Shown here piece after piece: positions 35,984-45,232 of a stretch of DNA of 64,000 bases (positions are counted from its first letter, which is position 1; every line of letters starts with the position of its first letter). The stretch comes from an uncultured bacterium. Its GTDB lineage: Bacteria > Cyanobacteriota > Vampirovibrionia > Gastranaerophilales > Gastranaerophilaceae. Below the pieces are notes generated by a model, which did not search any database, was not told where the DNA came from, and saw nothing but the letters and a program-made list of their open reading frames with translations. The position numbers and the translations under genes were made by a program. The stretch lies in contig CASGEL010000001.1 in the NCBI GenBank assembly GCA_949300485.1, positions 1-64,000 of the forward strand, in the 5' to 3' direction.

Positions 35984-37252
35984 TTATATATTTCGTAATA
36001 AAGTAACTAACGTTTTGTAGTTATTCTTTTTCTTTTTATACAAATTCCTTTTTTTACCTATAAGTATTTTTGACAAAATTTTATATTTATAATATTTTAA
36101 AAGTATTTTTCTTTTGTTTGCTAAAACATACAATTTCTTTTTAGTTAATTCATTTTGCATAGATGTTTTTGATATAAAGTAGTTGAAAAAGTCATTTTGG
36201 CTATTTAACTGTTTTGGCTGATTTATTGCATTCTTTAGCCAAGTTTCAGCTTTTATTCTTTCTTGACTTAAAATATTATTTATTTTTTCCCAATTTTTAG
36301 GAGCTAGAATTTTATCTAAATCAACTATATCATCTTTTCCAATCGAATTATTATCAATCTCCAATAATCTAAATAATGATTCAAAACGGCTTTGAGTTTG
36401 AGCATTTTTTACTTGCACAAACGGTCTGTTAAATATAATAGAAAATACTACTGCATGATATGAATCAGTTATTACAAACTCAGCATTTTTAATAAATGCC
36501 AGCCATTCTTCAATTGTTACAGAAGGATTGAATGTCATTTTTTTTATTGGCAAGCCTGTCTCTTTACTAAGCTTGGTTAATATATTTTGGTACCATTTTT
36601 GACTACTAAAATATGGTAATGCATAGCAACCTATATATTTTTCATTATTTGTATAATTTTTAGTCATATTATTTAAGGTTTCCATCGGAATATGGAATGC
36701 CCCATCGATTAATTGAGTTGCATCTGCATCAAATATTTGATTTAGAATTCTAACTCCATCATCTTCTCGAACAGAAATGTTATCGAACTGATTAATAAAG
36801 TATTTAAAAGTTTCTTTATAATTGATATTTAAAACATTATCCAAAAATTCAGCTTTACCAAAACTTGCAGCATAAGATAACTTTTTTTTATTATTTTTAA
36901 CAAAATCCAACAGATATATATTTTCACTTACACCAGAATGATGAGAACGCATAATCCCTGCATTCCAAACCTGATCTGAACCAACGATAAAATTATCTGT
37001 TTCCTCATTTAATGCAATAAAATCATTGTAATTATCAACAGAATCTGTTAAATGTAAATATTTGTTTGCAAATTTTTCAGCAAATGTATTTTTGTAAGCA
37101 AGACCTATTTTAGGTTTATAATTTATAACCTTAGCTTTATAACCTAATTTTTCGGCTAAACACTGAACACCCCAACAGGTTAAGGAGGCTCCGTAATTGG
37201 TACATGACCATAAATTTAAAATCAAACAATCAACTTTATCTTTAATTTCCAT
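35984..37252 (-). CDS. polysaccharide pyruvyl transferase family protein
   Basis: 422 residues. PF04230-type features: a 'NYGA' opening (LNLWSCTNYGASLTCWGVQCLAEKLGYKAKVINY, in part), FIVGSDQVWNAGIM near residue 95, YAASFGKAEF, FDNISVREDDGVRIL and AEFVITDSYHAVVFSIIFNRPFV. The family adds pyruvyl ketals to glycan sugars using PEP, or acts as a GT-B enzyme. A strongly basic C-terminal tail suggests membrane association. Last gene of the operon, one base after the SDR stop. The exact reaction is not determinable. Confidence 0.88.
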   Translation of the reverse strand: MEIKDKVDCLILNLWSCTNYGASLTCWGVQCLAEKLGYKAKVINYKPKIGLAYKNTFAEKFANKYLHLTDSVDNYNDFIALNEETDNFIVGSDQVWNAGIMRSHHSGVSENIYLLDFVKNNKKKLSYAASFGKAEFLDNVLNINYKETFKYFINQFDNISVREDDGVRILNQIFDADATQLIDGAFHIPMETLNNMTKNYTNNEKYIGCYALPYFSSQKWYQNILTKLSKETGLPIKKMTFNPSVTIEEWLAFIKNAEFVITDSYHAVVFSIIFNRPFVQVKNAQTQSRFESLFRLLEIDNNSIGKDDIVDLDKILAPKNWEKINNILSQERIKAETWLKNAINQPKQLNSQNDFFNYFISKTSMQNELTKKKLYVLANKRKILLKYYKYKILSKILIGKKRNLYKKKKNNYKTLVTLLRNI

Positions 37253-37253
37253 T

Positions 37254-38126
37254 TTATTTTTTACTCCCTCTAAAGATTTTATTTATAAAATTTGATTTAC
37301 TCTTTTTTATTTTTTCTGCACATTTTATGGCTCGCCAATATGAGGCATTGTAATCCTTTTTCAATTCTTTTATTTCTGCCCCAATTTGAATCATTGCATC
37401 TTTCCCCAACATTAAACGTCTTGGAATTCGATTTTCTTCTATTTGATTAATTAAACAATCAATGGCTATTGATAAATTGTTTTCAAAATTTCGTTTATAC
37501 TTTATATAAAAACTATTTAAAGTTTTATAATCAGAAATATTAGATTTCTTGCTTAAACTATTTTTGTAGATTTCGGTTCCTTTAAAATAACCAAGTTCAA
37601 GAGCCATAACCCTACAAAAAGATTTTGTCTCATGCCATAAAACAGATGTTAAACCTTCTATTGCATGTTTTGAAGATACATACGCACATCCATATGCCCT
37701 ACAACTTATTCCAGATTGAGATGTATTGTTAATAATAGTTCCATTTTTGTTTGCTCTGAAATGTGGCAAAATTGCATTGATAACATTAAATGTTCCAAAG
37801 TAATTTGTTTCAAAAACTTGTTTTAAGTGTTCCAAATGTTCTTCTTCAACTGTAATATTTGCACTAATTCCAGCATTATTAGATAAAACATCAATTCTTC
37901 CAAATTTTTCAATTCCTTTATCGATCGCAGCTTGTATAGTCTCAGGCTTTGTAACATCAACACTCAGACATAATGCATTAGAACTCTCAAAATCCGGAAC
38001 TCTCCTAGAAACAGCAATTACATTATACCCTCTATCCAGAAGTTGTTTACAGAGCTCATATCCGACTCCGCTGGAGGCTCCTGTTACAAACCAGGTTTTG
38101 ATTTTTTCTTTGTCTATTTTTTGCAT
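37254..38126 (-). CDS. short-chain dehydrogenase/reductase in glycan operon
   Basis: 290 residues. Classical SDR: FVTGASSGVGYELCKQLL, SNNAGIS, and catalytic YVSSK after NNTSQSGIS. The C-terminal ~70 residues form a longer basic tail than usual (KEIKKSKSNFINKIFRGSKK-like end). The start overlaps the end of the ThDP enzyme by 13 bases with GGGGA upstream. Placed between a ThDP enzyme and a pyruvyl transferase, it probably reduces a keto-sugar or keto-acid made by the former. Confidence 0.88.
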   Translation of the reverse strand: MQKIDKEKIKTWFVTGASSGVGYELCKQLLDRGYNVIAVSRRVPDFESSNALCLSVDVTKPETIQAAIDKGIEKFGRIDVLSNNAGISANITVEEEHLEHLKQVFETNYFGTFNVINAILPHFRANKNGTIINNTSQSGISCRAYGCAYVSSKHAIEGLTSVLWHETKSFCRVMALELGYFKGTEIYKNSLSKKSNISDYKTLNSFYIKYKRNFENNLSIAIDCLINQIEENRIPRRLMLGKDAMIQIGAEIKELKKDYNASYWRAIKCAEKIKKSKSNFINKIFRGSKK

Positions 38127-39808
38127 ATAAATTTCCCCAATTTTTCTAAAATACCTTCCTTTTCTTTTGTCTTGTTACAATTCACAATATTGTTTTTTAA
38201 AAGACTTAAACCTAATTTTTCATTTTCATCAGTTGTAAAGACTTCAAATAAAACAGGTTGTTCAAATTTTTGCGTACAAAAATCTTTTATTTGAGTTCCA
38301 AATTCATCCTTTGTTTCAGCTTTCATATAATAAAATCCACATGCCTCAGCCCAACTTTTTGCACCATTTTTATAATGTCCACTAGCCGCAATTAACGAAT
38401 CTGTAGAATTTCCAAGGTTAAGTTCCAATGTCGGATTTAATCTAAATTCTTCTCCTCTATTATTATTGATAAGAATTATTCGAAGGTTACTAGAAAGGTG
38501 CCTGTTTCCAAGAATATTCATATCGTAAAAGAATGCTAAATCTCCAATAATACCAAAATATAATTTATTAGGATAAGCTAACGATTGACCAAATAGGGTT
38601 GAAACAGCTCCATCAATTCCAAATCCTCCTACATTGCAATTTACATCAATATTTTCAGGCAAATCAAAGAAATTCATATTTCTCAGCGAGTTCAAAATAG
38701 ACACATGTAGGGAAGAATTTGCAGGAATATATTTTGCTAAATTCTGACATACTAACCCATTAGAGAGAGGTAACTCAATTTTTATTTTATCTTCACTTTC
38801 GGATTTTAAATATGTATAATAACCTGAAGAAATTGTTGTATCATTTTTCATTCTTTCAAAGAAATATTGTTCTCTGCATAAGAAAAGATTTTCGACAGGC
38901 AGATTCAATCTGTTTGAAAACTTGTTATCTTCTGCTATTCTCCATATTTTTGCTTTAGTAAAAATAGAAGAACTTGAATATTCTCCTGAAATTCCTCCTA
39001 TATCAATTACTATATCTGGGGGAGTTAATGATTTCATTTTATAAGATATTTGTGAGACTAAAATTTTATTTTTGCCATGATAATTTGAAGTATGATCACA
39101 AATCACAGGGATATCCCAACTTGAGACAAACTCTGAAAGAGCTAGTTCTTCATTTTTAGAAAATTTCGTATGCGAACCGATAAATACAGCGGTATTTTTA
39201 TTATTAAACTCTCTTTTTAATGTTTCAAAGTTTTCTGAATAAATAGTAGGAGTCCAAATATCTATTGGAAGACTCTGTTCTATATCTTTATAATTATGTA
39301 TAGCTGGACAATTTATATGTACGGGTAAATTATTGTATTTTGCATTGATTAATGCTGCATTTAAAAATGTAAGACAACGTTTTTTACCAGAAGTATCCAT
39401 ATTTTTGGGTAATTCTACTGAGATGTATTTAATATCATTTTGGGAATTTGTTCTGTCTATATATTGTGGAGACAAGCTATATTTATTACTATCATAATTA
39501 AAAAAAGTTATTGCAATTATTGGGATTTTCCTATAAAAAGCCTCTGTAAGTGCCGATAAATAATTTCTACTAGCAGTAGCTCCTGTACAGGTAATAATAA
39601 CTGGCTCTTGGGTTTCATAAGCTATCCCCGTTGCAACATATGCAGCACTCCGTTCATCCACAACCGAATAACAGTTAAAAGCCTTATCCTCTTGTACTAT
39701 TGAATTAAATTTAGCATTCTGCATACCAGGACTGGCAATTACATATTTTATTTTATATGCCTTAAGCAAAGATATTAAATAGTATATTAAATCTTGTTGT
39801 TTATTCAT
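38114..39808 (-). CDS. MenD-like thiamine diphosphate-dependent enzyme
   Basis: 564 residues, close to MenD length. The activating Glu is present (VVDERSAAYVATGIA, E52). The ThDP-binding motif starts IIGDLAFFYDMNIL (G422-D423) and ends INNNRGEEF (N448-N450), and NVGGFGIDGAVSTLFG is the MenD-type pre-motif. MenD adds a succinyl-semialdehyde carbanion from 2-oxoglutarate to isochorismate. No men genes are near; the gene lies within a glycan operon, so a C-C bond-forming step on a sugar or its precursor is more likely. Start overlaps the upstream GT2 stop; GAGGG site present. Confidence 0.82.
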   Translation of the reverse strand: MNKQQDLIYYLISLLKAYKIKYVIASPGMQNAKFNSIVQEDKAFNCYSVVDERSAAYVATGIAYETQEPVIITCTGATASRNYLSALTEAFYRKIPIIAITFFNYDSNKYSLSPQYIDRTNSQNDIKYISVELPKNMDTSGKKRCLTFLNAALINAKYNNLPVHINCPAIHNYKDIEQSLPIDIWTPTIYSENFETLKREFNNKNTAVFIGSHTKFSKNEELALSEFVSSWDIPVICDHTSNYHGKNKILVSQISYKMKSLTPPDIVIDIGGISGEYSSSSIFTKAKIWRIAEDNKFSNRLNLPVENLFLCREQYFFERMKNDTTISSGYYTYLKSESEDKIKIELPLSNGLVCQNLAKYIPANSSLHVSILNSLRNMNFFDLPENIDVNCNVGGFGIDGAVSTLFGQSLAYPNKLYFGIIGDLAFFYDMNILGNRHLSSNLRIILINNNRGEEFRLNPTLELNLGNSTDSLIAASGHYKNGAKSWAEACGFYYMKAETKDEFGTQIKDFCTQKFEQPVLFEVFTTDENEKLGLSLLKNNIVNCNKTKEKEGILEKLGKFICKK

Positions 39809-40872
39809 TATTTTTTCCCTCTTTTTATAGTTATTTTTATCCCTAATATAGTTATTACTTTTTTATTCCTAATATTTTTTATAGAAAATATTTTTTGTAC
39901 AAATTTTATTAACTTAATAATTTTATAGTCATATTTTATAATTTTTATTACATCTCTATAAGCAAAATGTTCTTCATACTTTAATAAATCATATTGAGCA
40001 TTCAATTTTATAAAAATTCTTCGCATCTCATTGTAAAAATACTTTCGTTTATGCCTACTTTCTTTTGAAAATTTTGTATAAAAATATAAGACTGACCTGA
40101 TATAATAAGGAACAAATGCATTCAACAAGTTTTTATTATTTAACTTTAATAAATAATTATAATTTTTTTCTTTTTCCTGTAAGTATAAATTAAATAAAGC
40201 TAAACCATTGGCTATAGTAGAGTTACTATGTATCCTATAATGATATAACGGCAAATCAATTATAGAAATTGTATCAGCAAAAGCCAATGTCATTAGTGAA
40301 AATTGTCCATCTTCACCAAATCGACCCTCTGAAAATTTTATAGAATTATTATCTATGAACGATTTTTTGTATATTTTATACCATATTTCACAAGTCTGTA
40401 TATAAGGTATATCAATTTCCTTTAATTTAATCTGTTTAGTATTAATAAAATTTTCAAAAGGTTTAAGTCTATATTTATCAATACTTATCCTGCCACTATT
40501 TTGATAATATCTTTCGATATTAAAAAATACAATATCATTATTATTCTTTTTTATTTTATTATATGCGATTTCACAAGCATGAATATCCAGCCAGTCATCA
40601 GGGTCAAGAAACATAATATACTCTCCTGTTGCCATGTCAAGAGCAATATTTCTTGCAACACCTTGACCTTGATTTTCTTTCTGTTGATAGATTTTAAATC
40701 TGCTATCCTTTGATGCATATTCTTTTAATATATCTAAAGAATTATCTGTTGAACAATCATCAACACATATAATTTCTAAATCTTCCAAGGTCTGGTTAAC
40801 AACACTGTCAAGTGCTTGTCTTAAGTATTCCTCAACATTATATACCGGTATAATAACACTTACTTTAGGCAT
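39808..40872 (-). CDS. GT2 family glycosyltransferase
   Basis: 354 residues. GT-A signature: VSVIIPVYNVEEYLRQALDS, EIICVDDCSTDNS, GQGVARNIAL and the D-x-D-like IMFLDPDDWLD. The acceptor region has WYKIYKKSFI and GRFGEDGQFSL. The C-terminus is a basic-hydrophobic tail (ITILGIKITIKRGKK). GAAGGATAG precedes the ATG, which overlaps the end of the upstream GT2 gene by 8 bases. It assembles part of the surface glycan repeat; donor unknown. Confidence 0.93.
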   Translation of the reverse strand: MPKVSVIIPVYNVEEYLRQALDSVVNQTLEDLEIICVDDCSTDNSLDILKEYASKDSRFKIYQQKENQGQGVARNIALDMATGEYIMFLDPDDWLDIHACEIAYNKIKKNNNDIVFFNIERYYQNSGRISIDKYRLKPFENFINTKQIKLKEIDIPYIQTCEIWYKIYKKSFIDNNSIKFSEGRFGEDGQFSLMTLAFADTISIIDLPLYHYRIHSNSTIANGLALFNLYLQEKEKNYNYLLKLNNKNLLNAFVPYYIRSVLYFYTKFSKESRHKRKYFYNEMRRIFIKLNAQYDLLKYEEHFAYRDVIKIIKYDYKIIKLIKFVQKIFSIKNIRNKKVITILGIKITIKRGKK

Positions 40873-41839
40873 TCTTTACTATCCTTCCTCTACAAAATTT
40901 TATAAAACTTGATAAAATATTTTCCCTAAAATGCAATTTCTTCCTAAAATAAATCAACTCTTCAGGTGATAATTTATTTTCTAATACCTTATAAAATTCA
41001 GCCTTCCTGTCCTCTGTTAGCGTACGATATATAAAAACTGAATTCATAACTATAAAATAGCTTAGATTAATTTTATATAACTCTGCCCTGTTTATTGTTT
41101 TTACAAAATCTGCTATATCTTCATAAATTGACAGTAAATCAGAATAATCTCTGCTTGTCGATGATTTTCGTATTGTATATCTATATAAAGGTTTATTTAT
41201 ATAGGATATCCTATCTGCATAATTATGTGTTTTAAAAATAAAGCTACAGTCCTCAAAACTTTTACAAATCGAAAATTCTATATTGTATTTTTGTATCAAT
41301 TCCCGCTTATAAATTCTGTTCCATGAATAATTCGGTGAAACTAACAGGGTTTTATAAAGTTCCCCAAGAGCTATATTTTTATTTTGTTCAATCTTTATGG
41401 TTTGTGTCTTTGTCGGGGTAATTGCTTTTTTAAAAAATTTAAATTTTTCTATCTTTCTTGTAGTTTCATTTTGCTTTACAAAATCACAGATTACAATATC
41501 CGAATCAAGTTCTACAGCTTGATTATACATCTTTTCAAACATATCAGTCTGTACAAAATCATCAGGATCTACAAAACCCACATATACTCCAGTCGCCACC
41601 TTTATTCCAATATTTCTTGCAACTCCCTGTCCTTCATTCTCCTTATTTATAATCTTTATTCTACAATCTTTTTGTGCATATTTTTGTAAAATTGATAATG
41701 AATCATCTGTTGAACCGTCATTGATACAAATAATTTCAATATCCTTTAATGTCTGCGTTATTAAGCTATTCAGACATTTAGATAGATATTTTTCTACATT
41801 GTATATAGGAACTATTATTGAAACTTTTATTGCTGACAT
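40865..41839 (-). CDS. GT2 family glycosyltransferase
   Basis: 324 residues: VSIIVPIYNVEKYLSKCLNS, EIICINDGSTDDS, GQGVARNIGI and GFVDPDDFVQ mark the GT2 catalytic core, followed by YSWNRIYKRELI and FEDCSF. The tail is basic (FIKFCRGRIVKNA). GAGGAAG site upstream; start overlaps the GT2-Stealth gene by 13 bases. Probably transfers the next sugar of the glycan. Confidence 0.93.
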   Translation of the reverse strand: MSAIKVSIIVPIYNVEKYLSKCLNSLITQTLKDIEIICINDGSTDDSLSILQKYAQKDCRIKIINKENEGQGVARNIGIKVATGVYVGFVDPDDFVQTDMFEKMYNQAVELDSDIVICDFVKQNETTRKIEKFKFFKKAITPTKTQTIKIEQNKNIALGELYKTLLVSPNYSWNRIYKRELIQKYNIEFSICKSFEDCSFIFKTHNYADRISYINKPLYRYTIRKSSTSRDYSDLLSIYEDIADFVKTINRAELYKINLSYFIVMNSVFIYRTLTEDRKAEFYKVLENKLSPEELIYFRKKLHFRENILSSFIKFCRGRIVKNA

Positions 41840-43731
41840 ACTTCCTCATCTCTTTCAAATTCTGATTTGTTAGGAAATAGTTCCTGCAAAAATTTTTTCA
41901 TAGCAACCCTATCCGCATTTGTTGTTTTTTCTATGTCATTCATACAAAATAAATATGGATTATATTTATTTAATCTTTTATGGTAGTCTTCTCCTACACT
42001 ATCAATCATTATTGAATCTGCACAATATTTATGATTTAAAAACCGTTTTATCCTACTATAAGTATCTAACCACCTGTCAACTCTTGAATATAATTTCATC
42101 CGACCATTTCTTTTGGCTAATGTATAATAACCAATTATAGATCTTTGAAAATCATTTTCTGTTCTAAACTTATGCGTTCTTGTCGTATCTACCTTTTCTT
42201 TAAAATATTCCAAGCATTCAATAAAATCTGATTTTTTATAGGCATCAATATTATGATGGGGTGCATATTCATAACTCTTATGAAAAGCTTTACGAATTAT
42301 CTTTTGCATTTCAAGAATTTTTCTTGTGTACATATTATTTTTGCAGTGTCGTCTCGAAACTTGTTGTTTTAACCTAATGATAGGTTGTTGATTTTCATCA
42401 TAGAAAAAATTTTTAGTTACATATTTTCCAAAAAACATATCATCATTTGCATACAAAAAACATTCTGATAAATTTGGAATATATGGCAGGTAAGTTTCAA
42501 TAGCCTCACTGTTGAATAGGGGCAAATTTTTATCAGAAATAAGATCTTTATGAAATATAATATTTATTTTATCATTACAAGTTTTTAACCATTCGGGAGC
42601 TTGATTATCTGTTATTATATAAATTTTGTTTATCCAGGAACAATATTTTTCAACAGATCGTAATGAGAACTTTAATTCTTCATTATTAATAAATCTATAT
42701 TCTGAAAACACTTCATTATTATAAGCAGTTCGTTGTTGCCAATATTCTTTTTTTTCTTTCCATTTATAATCATTGCCATCGACCCATAAGTATACTAAAT
42801 CTATAGGATAACTAAAGTTAATTCTTTTTTTCTTTATAGGTACAAGTCCTAAAAGAAATGTTTTTGCATAATATTTACCAATATACGTTTTTATGAACGG
42901 ATTATACCAAACTGATGTAGAATAATTTAATCTTTCCGGAAGAATTATATTATGTTCGTGGCAAAAGTCCTGCAATTCTGTATATGCTTTTGTTAGATCG
43001 TATTCTTTTTTACCGGTGATATCCTTCCTTTTAACACTCGAATTTTTTCTTTCTATATAGTGATATTTTATATTCGGAACAGAAACAACTCTATTTGAAT
43101 AATACAGAGCTTCTATTGCAAATATGACGTCTTCATAAATTTGGCCTTGTGCAAATTCTATACCATTGTTTTTTATTAAATCTGTTTTATATATTTTATT
43201 CCAGGCATAAAAGAAAAATTTTTTCTTATCTCCGCAAAGTTTTATTTTATCCTGTATATTCTCTGCAATGCCTTCTTTTTTATATATTACATTGTATTTT
43301 TTATAATTTTTCTTATGCTTTAAGATGCTGGCTACTGAAATATCTGCATCTTGTTTTACAGCACTATTATATAAGGCCTCAAAATATTTTGCATCTATAT
43401 AATCATCGCCATCTACAAACCCAATATACTCTCCTTGAGCAATTTCAATGCCTCTATTCCGAGCATAACCTTGTCCATAATTCTTATCCAACTTTAAAAG
43501 TTTGATTCTATTATCTTTTAATTTATATTCCTCTAATATATTGAAAGATTGATCCGTCGAACAATCATCAACACAAATAATTTCTATATCTTGTAATGTT
43601 TGATTTTTAACAGAATCAAGACAATCTCTAAGATAACTCTCAACATTATAAACAGGTACAATAACTGATAGTTTAGGTTTTATTAAATTTTCTTTATTAA
43701 TTACAAAATTAATATTATCTGCGTCACCCAT
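41827..43731 (-). CDS. GT2 glycosyltransferase fused to a Stealth-type phosphotransferase
   Basis: 634 residues, two enzymes in one chain. Residues ~18-285 are a GT2 domain (LSVIVPVYNVESYLRDCLDS, GQGYARNRGI, GFVDGDDYID). From ~306 a Stealth protein begins: CR1 PIDLVYLWVDGNDYKW, CR2 with EYRFINNEELKFSLRSVEKY, IYIITDNQAPEWL and CFLYANDDMFFG, then CR3/CR4-type HHNIDAY, FIECLEYFKEKVDTTRTH and ENDFQRSIIGYY. Stealth enzymes transfer hexose-1-phosphate from UDP-sugar, making phosphodiester-linked polysaccharides. First gene of the six-gene glycan operon; no strong binding site is seen. Confidence 0.9.
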   Translation of the reverse strand: MGDADNINFVINKENLIKPKLSVIVPVYNVESYLRDCLDSVKNQTLQDIEIICVDDCSTDQSFNILEEYKLKDNRIKLLKLDKNYGQGYARNRGIEIAQGEYIGFVDGDDYIDAKYFEALYNSAVKQDADISVASILKHKKNYKKYNVIYKKEGIAENIQDKIKLCGDKKKFFFYAWNKIYKTDLIKNNGIEFAQGQIYEDVIFAIEALYYSNRVVSVPNIKYHYIERKNSSVKRKDITGKKEYDLTKAYTELQDFCHEHNIILPERLNYSTSVWYNPFIKTYIGKYYAKTFLLGLVPIKKKRINFSYPIDLVYLWVDGNDYKWKEKKEYWQQRTAYNNEVFSEYRFINNEELKFSLRSVEKYCSWINKIYIITDNQAPEWLKTCNDKINIIFHKDLISDKNLPLFNSEAIETYLPYIPNLSECFLYANDDMFFGKYVTKNFFYDENQQPIIRLKQQVSRRHCKNNMYTRKILEMQKIIRKAFHKSYEYAPHHNIDAYKKSDFIECLEYFKEKVDTTRTHKFRTENDFQRSIIGYYTLAKRNGRMKLYSRVDRWLDTYSRIKRFLNHKYCADSIMIDSVGEDYHKRLNKYNPYLFCMNDIEKTTNADRVAMKKFLQELFPNKSEFERDEEVCQQ

Positions 43732-43833
43732 TATTTAAACCAAATAATTTAATTCCAACGTTCTTCTATTTCTTTGCTATTCTTAATCTTATACATTTTG
43801 TTTATTATGTAATGGGTTTAAAAAATGAGAACT

Positions 43834-43857
43834 TCTGTAAATACCATAATTTACAGA
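43834..43857. repeat. 9-bp inverted repeat, possible operator
   Basis: TCTGTAAAT and its exact complement ATTTACAGA separated by 6 bases, about 105 bases upstream of the glycan operon's first ATG. No T-run follows on either strand, so it is not a terminator. Confidence 0.4.
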
Positions 43858-43920
43858 GATAATTAATAAACTAATTCGAAAATGAAATACTAAAAAGTAT
43901 TTTAAATTCTTAATTCCAAT

Positions 43921-43946
43921 GGGCTATTTTTAGCCCTTTTTTTTAG
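43921..43946 (+). terminator. orphan plus-strand intrinsic terminator
   Basis: GGGCTA-TTTT-TAGCCC followed by ten T. It points along the plus strand, yet both flanking genes are on the minus strand. Confidence 0.7.
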
Positions 43947-44038
43947 TGAACAATTTATTATTATGCGTGAATTTACATAAATCTTAATAATTAAAAATAA
44001 AAAATTTTAAATTGGGCTATTTATGTTATTATAAAGAA

Positions 44039-44075
44039 AAAACCATAACATTTTAAACAAAATGTTATGGTTTTG
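44039..44075. terminator. terminator after the recombinase gene
   Basis: Perfect 14-bp stem AACCATAACATTTT/AAAATGTTATGGTT with a 4-base loop and A/T runs on both sides, about 45 bases beyond the recombinase stop. Confidence 0.8.
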
Positions 44076-44121
44076 CAATAGTTATATCATAAAATATTTA
44101 AAATAGATATTTTTTATACTT

Positions 44122-44664
44122 TTACAAAATAAAATTATTATAACTTTCGTCTATTTTATCTTGTTCAATTCCTATATATCTTAATGTTATGGATGGGGAA
44201 GAATGGTTAAAGATTTTTTGTAGCATAACAACATCTTTAAACTTTTTATAATGATGATAACCAAATGTTTTTCTCAATGTATGAGTCCCGATATCCCCCT
44301 CTATTCCAACCTTTTTACAAGCATCATGAATAATATAATATGCAGTTGTTCTGTTCATACGATGTCCCCAAACAGACTGAAACAGTGGCTCTTCCGAATG
44401 TTTATTTTGAGTAAACTCATCCAGCATTGGTTTTAATTTTGCATTTATTGGAAACTTTTTAAATTTGCCTGTTTTTTTCTCTGTAATTTGAATATATTGT
44501 TTATTTTTAACATCTTTGACATTAAGAGCTAGTATATCTGAAATGCGTAATCCACAATTCGTACCAATAGTAAACATTAACAGATTTCTATAACTTTGTT
44601 TGGCCAAAATTTTCTCAACTTTTCTGATATCACTTAATTTTCTCAAAGGTTCAACTATCCCCAT
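44122..44664 (-). CDS. single-domain tyrosine recombinase (FimB-like architecture)
   Basis: 180 residues from ATG 44664, with AAAGGAGGG 13 bases upstream; a longer frame from 44778 is rejected. The catalytic domain is complete: GLRISDILAL (Arg I), KKTGKFKKF (beta-hairpin Lys), THTLRKTFGYHHYK (H-x-x-R), FNHSSPSIT (His III) and LRYIGI (Tyr). The N-terminal core-binding SAM domain of XerC or phage integrases is absent, as in FimB/FimE-type invertases. It lies upstream of the glycan operon on the same strand. An inversion role is possible, but no paired invertible repeats were seen. Confidence 0.85.
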   Translation of the reverse strand: MGIVEPLRKLSDIRKVEKILAKQSYRNLLMFTIGTNCGLRISDILALNVKDVKNKQYIQITEKKTGKFKKFPINAKLKPMLDEFTQNKHSEEPLFQSVWGHRMNRTTAYYIIHDACKKVGIEGDIGTHTLRKTFGYHHYKKFKDVVMLQKIFNHSSPSITLRYIGIEQDKIDESYNNFIL

Positions 44665-44791
44665 TTTTTTTATGTCTCCCTCCTTTTTAAATAAAAATCT
44701 ATACATATTTAAATACAATTTTAAAATTTTGTGCAAATTTGTATTCCAAATTATTCTACATGGATCCAGGTAATACAATTAGTTCACATAT

Positions 44792-45208
44792 TTAACATGT
44801 AAATAAATGGGAATATTGATGATTATATTCTTCTATTTCAGAAGCAATATAGTGAGCAAGTGTATCTTGTGGGATATAATCCAAATATTTTATTACAGAT
44901 TTTTTAATAGGATACTTAGGGCCATGGAGTGAACTGTAAACATTATCCAATTTTTGTGTCAATTTATATATGGCAATATTTTCTTTAGTTGGCGGTATAG
45001 CATTATTTATAAGTAAATGTTTGTATGTTGAAGTCCCTGTTATTTGAAGAGTTAAATCACCTTTTCGTGTTGCGCCAAGATATATATCATTGGGGTATAG
45101 CTGTCCGAGAGCAAACGAATAAACCAATTTCTTTCTATTCTCAGGTGACAAATTTTTTAAAGATGGAGTTAAATATGTCTGTCCAAATGATATTGAATTT
45201 ATTTTCAT
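44792..45208 (-). CDS. FG-motif hypothetical protein
   Basis: 138 residues. MKINSISFGQTYLTPSLKNL has the F-G motif at residues 8-9, the shortest leader of the set. The body is a compact soluble alpha/beta protein (SFALGQLYPNDIYLGATRKGDLTLQI, KYLDYIPQDTLAHYIASEIEEY, in part). No family recognised. It is upstream of the recombinase gene on the same strand, 127 bases before that start. Confidence 0.65.
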   Translation of the reverse strand: MKINSISFGQTYLTPSLKNLSPENRKKLVYSFALGQLYPNDIYLGATRKGDLTLQITGTSTYKHLLINNAIPPTKENIAIYKLTQKLDNVYSSLHGPKYPIKKSVIKYLDYIPQDTLAHYIASEIEEYNHQYSHLFTC

Positions 45209-45232
45209 AACACATTTTTTAAAACACCTGAA

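Larger units (their letters stand above)
43732..44121. other. 390-bp gene-free region upstream of the glycan operon
   Basis: No convincing gene. It holds a palindrome TCTGTAAAT-N6-ATTTACAGA at 43834-43857, a plus-strand terminator-like hairpin at 43921 and a long hairpin at 44039. The promoter of the minus-strand glycan operon must lie here; I see no clear consensus. Confidence 0.6.

Noticed and set aside
38114-39808. Annotation as genuine menD
   Set aside because: No menaquinone genes surround it and it is embedded in a glycan operon; similarity is used only for the enzyme class.
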